Assembly: GCA_950022295.1 (NCBI GenBank)
Contig: OX465598.1
Span: 303,874,001 to 303,938,000 of the forward strand
DNA length: 64,000 nt
DNA from: Bromus sterilis
Lineage: Eukaryota > Streptophyta > Magnoliopsida > Poales > Poaceae
Direction: 5' to 3'
The number at the start of each line of letters is the position of its first letter. The stretch's first letter is position 1. Shown here piece after piece: positions 23,669-35,110 of this stretch. The position numbers were made by a program, and so were the translations under genes. The notes beneath the pieces were generated by a model. It saw nothing but the letters and a program-made list of their open reading frames with translations, searched no databases and was not told the origin of the DNA.

Positions 23669-24413
23669 GAAAATATTTTTTGTATTTTTCCCATGACCTA
23701 TTTGTGATCTTTTGGTGTAGTGATTATTCGTACCCAGTTTTGGATGGTTGGTAGGTAAGATCTGATCCCATTAGCACACCCTGAGCCCACTATTTTTTTA
23801 TGATAATTGAAAAATATTTAGCTTGGAAGAAAATAAGTAAAGATAATACTTTCTGGTTATGAAACTTATCCTTTCTGAAGCCTGGCCACCTTCGGTCATG
23901 AAGGTACGGACACCTATATTAGGAATAATATGAACATTAATCCTTTTTGGCTGTATTCGTAGTGGACTTTTTGTTAATAGGGTAAGTGTAGTTTACACAA
24001 TTCTGATCAAGAGGGCACATTATTACAGGTGGAACTACTTGGAGCTCTTCACTTTGCTTGCTATAAGGAATTATGCCATGGAATAACAATCTTTGTTTTG
24101 CCTGTTTAGTACAGGCTCACACTTAATCAACTTTGCCACTCCCAAGTTCTGTTGTAGCGCTCCACTTCTCTAGATGTAGATCTGCCTCATTTATGGAAAT
24201 TTAATATACTATGCGTCCCTCTTATTCCACAAATTATAGTGGAACATTTTATGACCATGTGTAGGATTACAGGTAAGTAAGATTACATCACAAATTATTC
24301 ACTATAGCTCAAGCTTAAGATCATCTTCATTGTTGTGAAAAAACTAATATAATTGTCATTAGTAAACCTGCATGTTTTTTCATATCGGATTCCTAGAGCC
24401 TAGAGGGTTATGA
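23669..24413. other. Unassigned AT-rich DNA
   Basis: I see nothing coding or repetitive in this stretch. Confidence 0.4.
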
Positions 24414-25276
24414 TCTCTACTATCTTGATGCAGGATGTGGCGATAGTTGATTAGAAAATCAAGATTGGGAAGAAACATTTCCAATTGACAAGCACAAGTC
24501 ATGGAAGGACCAAAGGAAGGGTCTAGGTTGGGGAGGCGTCATGGGAGGAATTGCTATTTCGTGGATGCAAAATTCATGTATCTAGATTTGATGTAGATGA
24601 AAGATGTTAAATCTTCTTGCTCTATAGGTAAAAAAATTATATTGACGGACTAATGGACATTCATTAGGTTTACATTTTGTTTTGTGCCTTGGGTACATAT
24701 GTGCATAAATGCAAATGATGTGGAAATGTGAGAAAAATAATATAAGAGTTTAAAGATGGTAATGTTTTTTGCATCCTTCTGGCAGGAGTAATTATTTCAT
24801 TCCTAAAAATTCTACTTCTTTTCTTGATAATGGCTTATATACTACAGGCTACTTTTGAAAATATACAATCACTTCATTATTTTGCATGTGTTATTGTTGT
24901 CATGCTATCCGATAACTGATGCCTCTTTGTATCATTGATGTGCAATGATAAATTGGTTAAAAATGAGATGTTATATTGTGATACACATAAAAATGGCATT
25001 ACCTTCCAATTTAGCGTTTAACATGATGTGCCGCACATTATGTAGTGTAGCTCTCAGCAACTGCCGATAACATCGCCATGACGATCTACATGATGGTTGG
25101 AAGTTGTGCGTGCAACTAGAAAGTGGAGGCTGCTAGATGAAAAAGTATGAGGTTCCATTGTTCGATCTCATTTTAATGCTACCCAAAACTCCATGTTTTT
25201 AACTTCAATTTGTATTATTCTATTGTATAGTATTTAAAATAAACGGGCGCAGCAATGCGCGCCGTTAACGATCTAG
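24414..25276 (+). mobile_element. Helitron-like 3' terminus, plus orientation (5' end tentative)
   Basis: The right end is well supported: a GC-rich imperfect hairpin (about 25244-25264), then about 8 bases, then CTAG at 25273-25276 followed by T. The 5' end at 24414 (TCTCTACTATC preceded by A) has the right form for a grass Helitron start, but it is a guess. With it the element is 863 bp and non-autonomous, with no Rep/helicase frame. If the guess is wrong, the element extends further left. Confidence 0.45.
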
Positions 25277-25749
25277 TAAATAGATGAAACTCGATGATGA
25301 CATTGTCCCCCTGACCAAGCTCTCAGGTTGTATGGGTGCTCGATGGGAGGTCGGGGCATGTAGCTGTGGCTTACCGGAGCTAGAGATTGACACGAACAAC
25401 AAGCGGGCAATGACTTCGACTAATTTGGGTAACTTGATTTTTGGAATCCCTACCATTATATAACATTGCAAAGTTAATAACATTGCTAGTTTACAATGAT
25501 TTGGAAGGTATACTCTGAATAAATCACTCCTAATAGACTTGGACTCTTAACAGATCATAAAGTATTTTATACATCTTTTTCTTGGAAAAATGCAGTTCAA
25601 ACTAGATCTGTAATATTATGTAACTTGCCTATATGTGAATTCAGCATAAAATTGCTTCTAATACTCAATTTTTACAAGCTAAATTAAAATCGATTTTTCT
25701 CATGTTTCCACAAGTACTTCTATAGAACAATAGGATATACAAGCTTACA
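25277..25749. other. Unassigned DNA between Helitron end and kinase fragment
   Basis: A minus-strand frame of 72 codons (25265-25483) is not recognised. The remainder is AT-rich. Confidence 0.35.
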
Positions 25750-26070
25750 TTACTTCTTCCTTTCGGGAGGGCATAGAAGTCTGGGCCCTTTCCAGTCGCA
25801 ATTTCTAACACCAAGACGCCATATACATATATTTCGTTTTTTTTATGCCTTTCCTGTCCTCATGTACTAAGGGAGCTATGTAGCCCCTTGTTCCTTGGAT
25901 CTTTGTCGTCACTATTTCCTTTCATTGGTCTAGCACGGCTTCCAAATTTCCATTGAGCAGGACATTGGCAGCCTTGGTATCATGGTGGATAATATGGGGG
26001 ATGTAGTTATCATGAAGGTATTCCAAACCTTAGGCAGCGGCAAGAACAGTTTTCATTCTTCTTTTCCAAT
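25750..26070 (-). pseudogene. Receptor-like kinase domain fragment
   Basis: Read on the minus strand, the sequence gives GLEYLHDNYIPHIIHHD, then AANVLLNG, then GTRGYIAP, then GPDFYALP. These are subdomains VIb to IX of a plant receptor-like kinase. The usual HRD is replaced by HHD, several stops interrupt the frame (for example after AVLDQ) and the APE motif is lost. It is a dead fragment. The LRR exons next to it (26794-27291) lie on the opposite strand, so the original gene order has been scrambled. Confidence 0.7.
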
Positions 26071-26793
26071 CCCATGTTGGTTCATTTGATTTTAAACATA
26101 CATATTTATGTGATTTCATCAGTTTCATCGACGATAGTTCAAAGCAGTCTTATATAATATTATGTTACTTTGCCATTACCTCTACTTATATATCCTATTA
26201 ATTGATGTCATACAAGTAGGACTTTCTTTATATTATGTTGGATCTCATACAAGTAGAGATAACTCAATTATTTTTACTTTTTGTGGTGTCATAGATTCGT
26301 TATTTTGCCATTCACGTAAGTAAGACAATGTGTTTGCCAAAGAATAGATTAGAAATGAATACTTACACTGAGCAAAAGCAAATGAACTAGATATTTCCAT
26401 AGAAAAATATGTAAGAAAAAAATATACTAGTAATATGATGTTACCTTCTAAATGAGAAGAAAGACTTAAATTCTCCATGAAAGGATAAACTAAGAGGCGC
26501 TCTGTCGGAGTCATCCAGTATATTATTAAGATTGTACCAACATTTACCTATGTTCACAATACTATTTGCAACTTCTCATTTCTGAATTTGCAGAAGTTTG
26601 AGCTCATTAGGGTTAAGTGGAGTCTTGTAGCCCAACATTGCAAAGTTGACAACACTACAACGGATGTAAACCCAATGATAAATTACTGATCGAATCTATG
26701 ATTTGTTCCACATGAAAAAGGTTAAAGAGATAAATATATTTCTCAATTAAAAAATGGTTATACTATCGTTATTATCACATATCTTTGCTTCAG

Positions 26794-27291
26794 GTTTTTA
26801 GATGATAACAATATAACTGGAGGAATACCACAAGAGATTGGGAATCTCTCAAGTGAGACAACTCTAAATCTTGAAAGTAATCAATTCAATGGCTCAATAT
26901 CCGATTCTCTTGGTCGCCTTTCAGAACTACTAAATCTGTAAGTCGGACCATGACTTGTGTTATCTCTTAGTATTCCGTCTCACTAACAAACATAAATAGT
27001 GTGGTAACTTTGACAGGAATTTGAGCCAAAATCTTCTAAGTGGAAATATTCCAATCCCTTTGTCAAATATTCCATCCTTGAATTCCATGCAAGTTTTCCT
27101 TTCCATGATGATATAACAAAATCACCGAATATTATTGGCAAACCTTGTATTTATTTTAATAAGCGAACAAAGACCATATGAACTCAATTATCTGATGATC
27201 AATGTGTCGTGTTTTACAGCAATTTGGCAAATAACAATCTAAGTGGTGAAATACCTGGAAAACTACTTCATGTGTCACTATACAAGTACAG
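26794..27291 (+). pseudogene. LRR receptor kinase fragment: three LRR exons
   Basis: The exons are 26794-26937 (144 nt), 27017-27088 (72 nt) and 27220-27291 (72 nt). Each is a multiple of the 72-nt, 24-residue LRR unit, the hallmark of LRR receptor kinase ectodomains. The repeats read DDNNITGGIPQEIGNLS, then SNQFNGSISDSLGRLSELLNL, then NLSQNLLSGNIPIPLSNIPSL, then NLANNNLSGEIPGKLL. The first donor is GT; the second reads GC. No signal peptide, membrane segment or kinase follows on this strand. It is a partial gene copy and forms the inner part of the left arm of the inverted repeat. Confidence 0.75.
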
Positions 27292-27468
27292 TTTACCTCT
27301 ACTTTAGTAACTTATATTAATAAATGCAATTTTATGCACTCCTTCAATTTACATTTGTGTACTTTAAACAACCGTTGGCAACGTTTATTTTTATGTACAT
27401 TATGCAAATGGAAGGAGTGTATAAAATTGTATATATTAATATAAGCTACTAAAGTAGAGGTAAGCCGT

Positions 27469-27985
27469 ACTTGTATAGTGACATATGAAGTAGTTGTTCA
27501 GGTATTTCACCACTAAGATTGTTATATGCTAGATTATTGTAAAATACAACACATTGATCCTAAGATAATTGAGTTTATATGGTCTTTATTTGCTTATTAA
27601 GATAAATACAAAACTTGCGATGATAACAATAACATTCGGTGAATTTTCTTATTATATCAGTATGGAAAGGAAAACTTAAATGGAACTCAAGGATGGAACA
27701 TTTGGCAAAGAGATTGGAATATTTCCACTTAGAAGATTTTGGCTCTAATCTCTGTCACAGTTACCACACTCTTTATGTTTATTAGTGAGTCGTAATACTA
27801 AGAGATAACATAAGTCATGGTTTAACTTACAGATTTAGTAGTTCTGAAAAACGGCAAAGAGAATCGTTTATTGAGCCATTGAATTGATTATTTTCAAGTT
27901 TTGAAATTGTCAGACTAAAAAGATTCCCAATATCTTGTGATATTAATCTAGTTATATTGTTATCATCTAAAAACCTGAAACGAAG
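27469..27985 (-). pseudogene. Inverted copy of the LRR exons
   Basis: On the minus strand this repeats the three LRR exons of 26794-27291 in the same order, with more small lesions (for example a changed splice border near 27540 and a one-base loss near 27690). It forms the inner part of the right arm. Confidence 0.7.
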
Positions 27986-28679
27986 ATATGTGACAATAAC
28001 GATAGTGCAACCGTTTTCTAATTGAAAAAGATATTTATTTATTTAGCTATTTTCATGTGGAAGAAATCATAGATTCCATAAGTAATTGATCATTGATCTT
28101 ACAGTCGTTGTAGTATTATCAACTTCGCAATGTTGGGCGACAAGGCTCCACTTAACCCTAATGAGCTCAAGTTTCTGTAACTTCAGAAATGAGAAGCTAC
28201 AAATAGACTTGTGAACACAGGTAAATGTTGGTACAACCTTAATAATATATTGCATGACTTCGACAAGGCGTCTCTTGGTTTATCCTTTCATGGAGAATTT
28301 AAGTCTTTCTTCTCATTTAGAAGGTAACATCATATTGCCAGTATAATTTCTTCTTAAACATTTTTCTTTGAAAATATTTAGTTGATTTACTTTTTCTTCG
28401 TGTAAGTATTCATTTCTAATCTGTTCTTTGACAGACACATTGTCTTACTTATGTGAATGGAAAAATAAAAAAGCTATGACACCACCAAAAGTAAAAATGA
28501 TTGGGTTATCTCTACTTGTATGGGATCCAACATAATATCAAAAAAGTTCTACTTGTATGACACCGACTAATAGGATATAAAAGTAGATATAATGGAAAAA
28601 TAACATGATATCATATAAGTCTGTTTCGATGTATCGTCGATGAAACTGACGAAAGCACATAAATATGCAGGTTTAAAAT

Positions 28680-28790
28680 CAAATAAACCAACATTGGATT
28701 GGAGAAAAAGAATAAAAATTGTTCTTGGCGTTGTCGGTTTGGAATACCTTCATGATTACTACATCCCCCGGACTATCATGTTCTTGCCCT
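28680..28790 (+). pseudogene. Inverted copy of the kinase fragment (short)
   Basis: The plus strand reads KIVLGVVGLEYLHDYYIPRTIM, the start of subdomain VIb, matching the minus-strand fragment near 26000-26060. Similarity stops at about 28785, which marks the outer border of the inverted repeat. Confidence 0.65.
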
Positions 28791-29920
28791 TCCTTGAAGA
28801 ACCTACTTGTCTGCTGAACCCACTGATCATGCATCTGGCCTCTGAATAGAAGAAACAAACAGAAAAATGGAAGTTAGTTGCTAAGAAAAAAAGGACATAA
28901 AGTTTGGTTCCTTATTGTTTTGTCCAAAGTGACCAGCTGTGAAATTTTTGGCTCACAAAATGCACAAGGCTATGGTGCTGGATGCATCAAAGGCCACTTT
29001 TTACTTCAAGTAATGAATTAATACTAGATATTACATTTAGTACATGTACTCAAACGTTTGGACGCCACTAAGCTGCTAACCAAAACTTACAAGATTCGAC
29101 ATGAGGTAAGCAAGCTCCAGTTCTGAACCTAACAAGAGATCACTCCAAAAATACAGGACAACTGATCCAGAGGGACGCAACTGTTCATCGAACAAAGGAC
29201 TGGATGAGTGTCCAGCTAAGAACAACAAGAAGAGACAGATGACGGCAGCAGGTGGTAGTCGGGCGCGTGGGCTGGCAAAGAGGACGAGGCAAGAAACCTA
29301 GGCAGAGGAGGGAAGAGAAGGAGAGTTGAGGTGAGGTGTGGAATTACCTTGAGCCAGAACGCCACTCTGCAAGAAAAGCACGCCGGCGTGGAGGATCCGG
29401 CGACCGCCTCGTCTCGCCCCGTCTCGGCGTTCTCCCGTTCCTCCGACCGAAGCGGAATTGTTGAGGATCAGGGGTTGGGCCGGTCCAAACCTTTATATCA
29501 GGGGCGTTGTAGTTTTTTTTCCAATGCTACGCGTCAACCATTGGTAGGAGTATAGAAAAATTCTCAGTACGGCCCCTCTTCCTCCTCCTCCTCCCGTGGG
29601 GGCAAAAATCACTGTTTTAACCTTTTGCGTAAAAAAATTCAGGATTTAACCCTTGTTTAAAATCATTTTACGATCTGACCTTTTTCTACAGTCGTAGACA
29701 ATATGTGTTGTTTATATGCACTAGTTCATGGTAAGAACAAACAGTACTAATGTGAAGCATGCACGTCCAAATAATCCTACGCTAATACTAATATAGATAG
29801 ATAGTATACATACAGATGCACTAGTCATATATACATACATTTTCATACAAAATATTATACCTTTTCCATTTAAAATAAATCTTACATATTTCTTTAGATA
29901 TGGATTTACTTGGACTTAGT
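28791..29920. other. Unassigned DNA right of the inverted repeat
   Basis: A GC-rich patch (about 29330-29480) has a short plus frame but resembles nothing known. From about 29560 the sequence is low complexity and AT-rich. Confidence 0.35.
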
Positions 29921-30779
29921 TTTATATATAGATACATCCATATATAACAGCGTCCGGCGAGCGAGCGGCTTTCGGCGAGCGGTGTTCGACGAAGGGCGAG
30001 CGGAGAGCAGCATCCGAAGAGCGTGGCGCCGCCGTCGAAGAGCGCGACATTGTCCGACGAGCGACGAACGCCGAGCGGCGAGTGACATCCGAAGATCGCG
30101 GCGGCGTTCGACGAGCGATGAACGGCGAGCGGCATCCCAAGAGCGCGGTGCCGTCGTTGAAGAGCGCGACATGGTCCGAAGAGCGATGAACGGCGAGTGA
30201 CATCCGAAGAGTCTGGTGGCGTCGTTGAAGAGCGCGGCGGCCTCCGACGAGCAATGAACAACGAGCGGGATCCGTAGAGCGTGGCGGCGTCCGATGAGCG
30301 ATGAACGGCGAGCGACATCCCAAGAGCGCGGCCCTGTCGTCGAAGAGCACGACGTGGTCTGAAGAGCGACGAACGGCGAGTGGCATTCGAAGAGCCCGGT
30401 GCGGTCGTTGATGAGCGCGCGGCGTATGACGAGCGATGAATGGCGAGCGAGGTCCGAAGAGCGCGACATCGTCGTCGAAGTGCACGGTGAGCGGCATCAT
30501 CGCCGAAGAGCGCAACGACGTTCGACGAACGACAAGCGGCATCCGAATAGTGTGACACCGTCGTCAAAGAGCGTGATGGCATCCGACGAGCAACAAATGG
30601 CGAGCAGCGAGCGGCATCCGAAGAGCACGGCCGTCGTCGAAGAGCACGGGGACTTCATCGTCGTCGAAGAGCGCGGCACGGTAGTCGCTAGCTACCAGCA
30701 CGTAGAGTACCTGCGGATGAATGGATGTATAAATTGTTACCGTATGCAATGTTTAGATATGGATGTATCTAGATATAAA
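29921..30779. repeat. GC-rich minisatellite (about 68-bp unit) between AT-rich inverted ends
   Basis: Units built on gagcgatgaacggcgagcg..atccnaagagcgcgg..gtcgtcgaagagcgcgac repeat about eleven times from 29950 to 30690, mostly with a 68-bp period and some 47-bp units lacking a 21-bp block. The array is flanked by an inverted pair: tttatatatagatacatcc at 29921-29943 and its inverse at 30757-30779 (22 of 23 bases match). Since 68 is not a multiple of three and the unit has no stops, long frames appear in several phases. They are not genes. Confidence 0.85.
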
Positions 30780-32560
30780 ATTTGTTATACATAAATCTAT
30801 ATATCGATAAATTAATTAATACTTATTTAAAAGGAAGGAAGTATATATAAATGATAAAAAAATTATTACAACAAACGATTTAACTTGGTACAACACAATA
30901 AATGAATTTTACTATGCAATGATTTAAAGATGTAAGTTACGCGGGGGTTGGGGGGGGGGGCTCGCTGGAGCCACCACCTCCCCCCCCCCCCTCATCCACC
31001 TCTGCACCTCACCGCCGCCTGAGGAGCCCGTCAGTAAAAGCCTGGTCGTGGTCCAGTGAGGGTGGCGGCGGGGCACACCTCTGCGCGACAGAATGTCAGA
31101 TTTGGCAGGCGCGGCTTCGTCGCCTCGTCGGCGTGGCGGGCGCTCTATGGGCGCGGAGGCGGCTGTGGATGGCGGCCTGGGGTGCGCGCTGGGCGCACGA
31201 GAGGGTGCAGGAGTGCGCGGCTGGTGCATGGGGTGCGCGCTGGCGGCCTCGTCCGGCGAGGACAACGCTCAGGCGGGCGCGACAGACGCGGAGGACGTGA
31301 GCAGGCTTGGTGTCGGCGGCCGTGGTGCGCCAAGGGCGTGGATCTGGCGTTGGGTGCGTCTTTCAACGACGATGACAAGGGTCATGGGAGAGCTGCTTAG
31401 GCGGCTCCTCGTATGGCAGATGAGATGGCGACGCAGCTACGCGTGAGTTGGTGCACCAAGGTGGAGTAGCATCATGGGTCTCGATGGTGGTGGTGCTGCG
31501 AGGGTTTGTGGTGCTCGAACGACGAGGCGGCGGCCTCAGACCTTCTCTTCTTCGGCGATGGCAGTCGTGGTGGCTGTGTGGGCAGCACCGCAGTTCGAGC
31601 TCCGTTGTATCGGCCTTCATTCATGCCAGGGACGCTTGGCGTTGGTCGTGGCCTGGTCGACGACTCTGCGTGGTGCAGGTTGCGGCGGCGAGGCTGTTTT
31701 GGTCGATGGTTTCTGAGCTTTGGTGGTGGTGGCTTAGATAGGCGGTGGCTATCCGGTGCCGGTTCGAGGGGAGGCTTGCTTTGGCTGCTCGGGGCGTAAG
31801 CCTTGCTCTAGCCTTCGTTAGAGCCGGCGACGACGACGCCTGTGGGCGCCGCACACCTTCTTGGAGGCATCGTCGTTCGAGGGTCTCTGCCCTCTTCTCC
31901 TGCACTTCGGGGGAAACCCTTGCTCCAATCCTGGAGCAGACGATGGCGGCGCTCCGGTGTCGCGATCCTTCTTGGAGGCATCGTTCTGGAGTGCTCTTGG
32001 TGTAAGTGAGCCATCGGCTCGGGTGATGCGCGACTTCGGGTTCGGCGTGGAAGCAGGGGCGGCGGCGCCGGATCTTGTCCTTGTGGAGGGGTGTCTGCAT
32101 TGGTCATTTGGGTGGCATTGTCGACAACCAGGCGCGGCCTCGGGGTCGGCGTGGATTTCGGAGCGGCGGCTCCGGGAGTAGTTGTAGGGTGCTGGCTTCG
32201 GTTGCTAGGGCGACGGTGTTAGCGGCTCACCTAGTGGGCGGCCTCGGGGTTGGCGTGTGAGTTGTTTTCTTCTGTAAGTCGGAGCGGCGTCTACGGATAT
32301 GGTTGTAGGGTGTCAGTGTGGGTCGCTCGGCGTTAGTACCAGCGGCTTGCTTGGTGCGCGGCCTTGGGGTCGGCATGGATGCCGAAGCGGCGGCTCCGGA
32401 TTTGATTGTAGGGTGTTGGCTTTGGGTTTTTCGGGTGACGAAGCTTGCTGCCCGTCGGGTGCGGGGCCTCGGGGTCGGCGTGTGATGTCGGTGCCCTTTT
32501 GATGATGTGTTGTAACGATTTTCGCCCGATTTTTCGTTAATTAACCAGGCAACTCCCTAA
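30780..32560. other. GC-rich low-complexity region with a tandem repeat
   Basis: From 30940 to 32500 the base composition jumps to strongly G+C-rich, with open frames on both strands that look compositional (Arg, Gly, Ala, Pro runs). The end (about 32515-32570) carries the tgtaacgattttcgcccg and gttaattaaccaggcaact words common at the tails of decayed grass repeats. I cannot name the element. A diverged tandem repeat occupies 32134-32500. Confidence 0.4.
32134..32500 (+). repeat. Diverged tandem repeat, 104-120 bp period
   Basis: The motif gcggcctcggggtcggcgtg starts copies at about 32134, 32238, 32358 and 32462. Each copy also contains ggagcggcg(g/t)ct and gttgtagggtg. Confidence 0.75.
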
Positions 32561-33390
32561 AAAATCACGTTCCAAAATTGTTTTTTTTACTATGCAGAGT
32601 CGATCGATCAAAATTTCTACCGGCAGATCTGCACTTAGCGCTAGTTTCAATAACTAGTCCTTTCTTAGTGGGATCTATCCATTTCACGTGCATGTAGAAG
32701 CAAGCAATGCAACTGTACAAACAAACAATGCATAAACCCAGGCAACGTATCCTACCGTCAAGGACACTGGCGGTAGATTAGAATGGCCTACCGTCAAAGA
32801 TCATGGCAGTAAACCCGCAAAAAAAATGGCAGTAGGGTATTTTTTTACAGCAAACATATATAACGGTCCTCTTAAATCTTACCGTTATTGATTTGGCAGT
32901 ATGTAGTGTTATATTACCGTTAAAAAGTACGGCCATAGTAAAAAAGTTAAATCATGAAAAATAAATAAACCAAGGTCAAATGTCAAATTTCTTTGCAGAA
33001 AAGATTTAGCCTCCCGTGGATACCACTGCTCGCAGAAAGCTGATACCAACCGGAGCCATAGCAAAAACAGCCTAGCCTAGCGGGCATTAGATACGCTCTG
33101 ATCCGAGTAGCTTGCTCCCTCACCGGCCTCACATGTCATTTCGACAGCATAAAGGCAGGGGATTGCCCGCTGGATCACGGCATTGCATTCATGGCCACAG
33201 ATTTCTATGTGTGCATATCAGCATGCGTGATGTATGGCAAACGTCAGGCGGCTGAATTAATATCCGTGTTGCATATAAATGAGGACGAAAAAAACAATTT
33301 GCAACATCACATATGCTGTTGTTTTCTTTTCAACACTTTTTATTACGAAGGGTTAGCATTATCTTTATTGAAAAAATATGATAAACGCTA
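32561..33390. other. Unassigned AT-rich DNA
   Basis: Several scattered taccgt(c/t) and ggcagta words (32750-32940) suggest an old repeat. No gene is visible. Confidence 0.35.
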
Positions 33391-33481
33391 CTCCCTCCGA
33401 TCCAAAATAAATGCCGCGCTAGTACAAAGTTTATACTAGCTTAGTATAAAATGAGCGACACTTATTATGAATCGGAAGGAG
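33391..33481. mobile_element. Stowaway MITE
   Basis: The 91-bp element starts ctccctccgatcc and ends with the inverted form ggatcggaaggag (imperfect), flanked by TA at 33389-33390 and 33482-33483. The inner arms ttatactagcttagtataa pair as well. Confidence 0.88.
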
Positions 33482-34229
33482 TAGATGGCATGAGAACCAA
33501 CGGCTGCCCAAGCGATCGGCCGGTCGATCGACACGTACTAGCATTTTGCGTTAGGGAATGCGTCGGAGACAAGATGCTGAACAAAAAGGAGATTCTTTTT
33601 CTCTGACAGGAACAACACATTAGGGTTCGTGCAATCAATCGGGTGGTGCTTTTTCTCTCACAGAAACAACACGCTAGGTTCGTGCAATCAATCGGTTGAT
33701 GCACCACAAACTTGCAGATTCCAGCAGCAAGCCTACCCACGCTAGTGTGGGGTCGTGACGTTCAATGCTGTTCTGCACGTACAAAGCCTCCACAACCGGT
33801 CGCTCTTCGCCGGCTTGGTACATCTTCTACAGTGATTGGTGTGGGCCATCAAGGGTGTGTACAGCTAGTTACTTTGTTCTTTTCGCACCTAACGCAAAGA
33901 CGTTTCCATGGGACATGCTCAACAGAAAAATGTTAATTATCCCATGCAAATTTAGCTTTGAACGTCAAGATTTTAGAAGAAAAGGTGTCCATCATTCCTG
34001 ATGTACATGCTCTAGTATGGACCCTTGCTAGTAATCCAACCATGATCCACACGGGTTATTCAATCTCCCGCCAATATTTTACTGATGAAACCACAAACGC
34101 AGATTTACAGATTTTTTTCTATTCGAAGACGGACATTCGGGTCGCGTAAACATGCTGCGGCGGCACGGCGGCATGATGCGGTGGTGGGGTGGCGTGGCTG
34201 CGACACATCGGTTTCTTTGGTAACTAAAT
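33482..34229. other. Unassigned DNA
   Basis: A short direct duplication, ttttctct(g/c)aca(g)gaacaacac, occurs near 33597 and 33651 with shared gttcgtgcaatcaatcgg. No gene is recognised. Confidence 0.4.
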
Positions 34230-35110
34230 TTTAGAATAGTTTTATTGCGCCAATATTTTACAGGATGAAAATTATCCCACAAACATACATGATGTTTTTT
34301 TTGTGAAAAAAGCGTACATGATGTTGGGGACTTTTTTTTTGAACGGCGCCGCGATGATAGCTCGACGATGGCTGTATCGCACGAACATGTTGTGGCGACA
34401 CGACGGCCAGGTTACGCGAACATGTTGCAGTGGCACGTCGACATGACGGTGATGGGGTGGTACGGCAGCATGGCGGCGGTTTCTTTGGTAACTACATTTT
34501 TACGGAATCAACTTCGTCCCTAAATGAACGACACGACAACAATGCAATACGATAATGGCGTGATGAGGCGGCAACTTTTTTACGATAGTTTTTATTGCGC
34601 TAATATTTTATGGGATGAAAATCATCCCGCAAACGTACATGATATTGGAGACTTTTTGCGGTGCTGCAACGGTAGCTCGATGGTGGCACGACAACGACCC
34701 GAGACAGCAATGGCACGGCGAGGTGATAAATTTTTTACGAGAGTTTTTATTGCGCCAATATTTTACAAGATAGAAATCATTCGACAAACGTACATGATGT
34801 GGAAGATTTTCTTTTGTTCAAAGACGACACCATGAAGGTAGCTCGATGACGGCACAACAACGATGTGACACGGCAGGGAACGATGAGGTGGTAAAAAAAT
34901 TACGATAATTTGTATTGCACCAGTATTTTATGAGATAGAAATTATCCCACAAACGTACATGATGTGGAAGATTTTTTTTGTTTGAAGACGGCACCATGAA
35001 GGTAGCTCAATGACGGCATGACAACGATGCGACACGACGATGGCACGGTGAGGTGGTAATTTTTTTACAATAATTTTTATTGCGTCATTATTTTATGACA
35101 TAAAAAATCA
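34230..35110 (+). repeat. Diverged tandem repeat, about 153-167 bp period
   Basis: The core tttattgcgccaatatttta, followed by gatg/gatagaaatcatccc and acaaacgtacatgatg, appears near 34230, 34576, 34729, 34893 and 35060. The last three spacings are 153, 164 and 167 bp. Between cores lie gtagctcgatgacggcac and gacacggcg-type words. Confidence 0.75.

Larger units (their letters stand above)
25990..28790. repeat. Long inverted repeat (about 1.36-kb arms, about 50-bp spacer)
   Basis: The left arm is about 25990-27353 and the right arm about 27403-28790. Landmarks match in inverted order: kinase motif 26000-26035 with 28735-28772; the gtttcatcgacgata word near 26120 with tatcgtcgatgaaac near 28630; LRR exons 26794-27291 with 27469-27985; and the inner flank acctctactttagtaacttat with its inverse at about 27445-27465. 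Arms are roughly 85-90 percent identical by eye, with small indels. A transcript across it would fold into a very long hairpin. Confidence 0.88.

Noticed and set aside
23248..23707. Arg/Glu-rich and Ser/Leu-rich frames
   Set aside because: Pure translation of the GA-rich microsatellite.
29821..30794. Several overlapping reading frames of 130-253 codons on both strands
   Set aside because: They are translations of a stop-free repeat whose period is not a multiple of three, with no start context, domain or codon signal.
31056..32260. Multiple GC-rich frames of 80-160 codons on both strands
   Set aside because: Compositional: high G+C reduces stops, the frames are mutually overlapping and none shows a motif.
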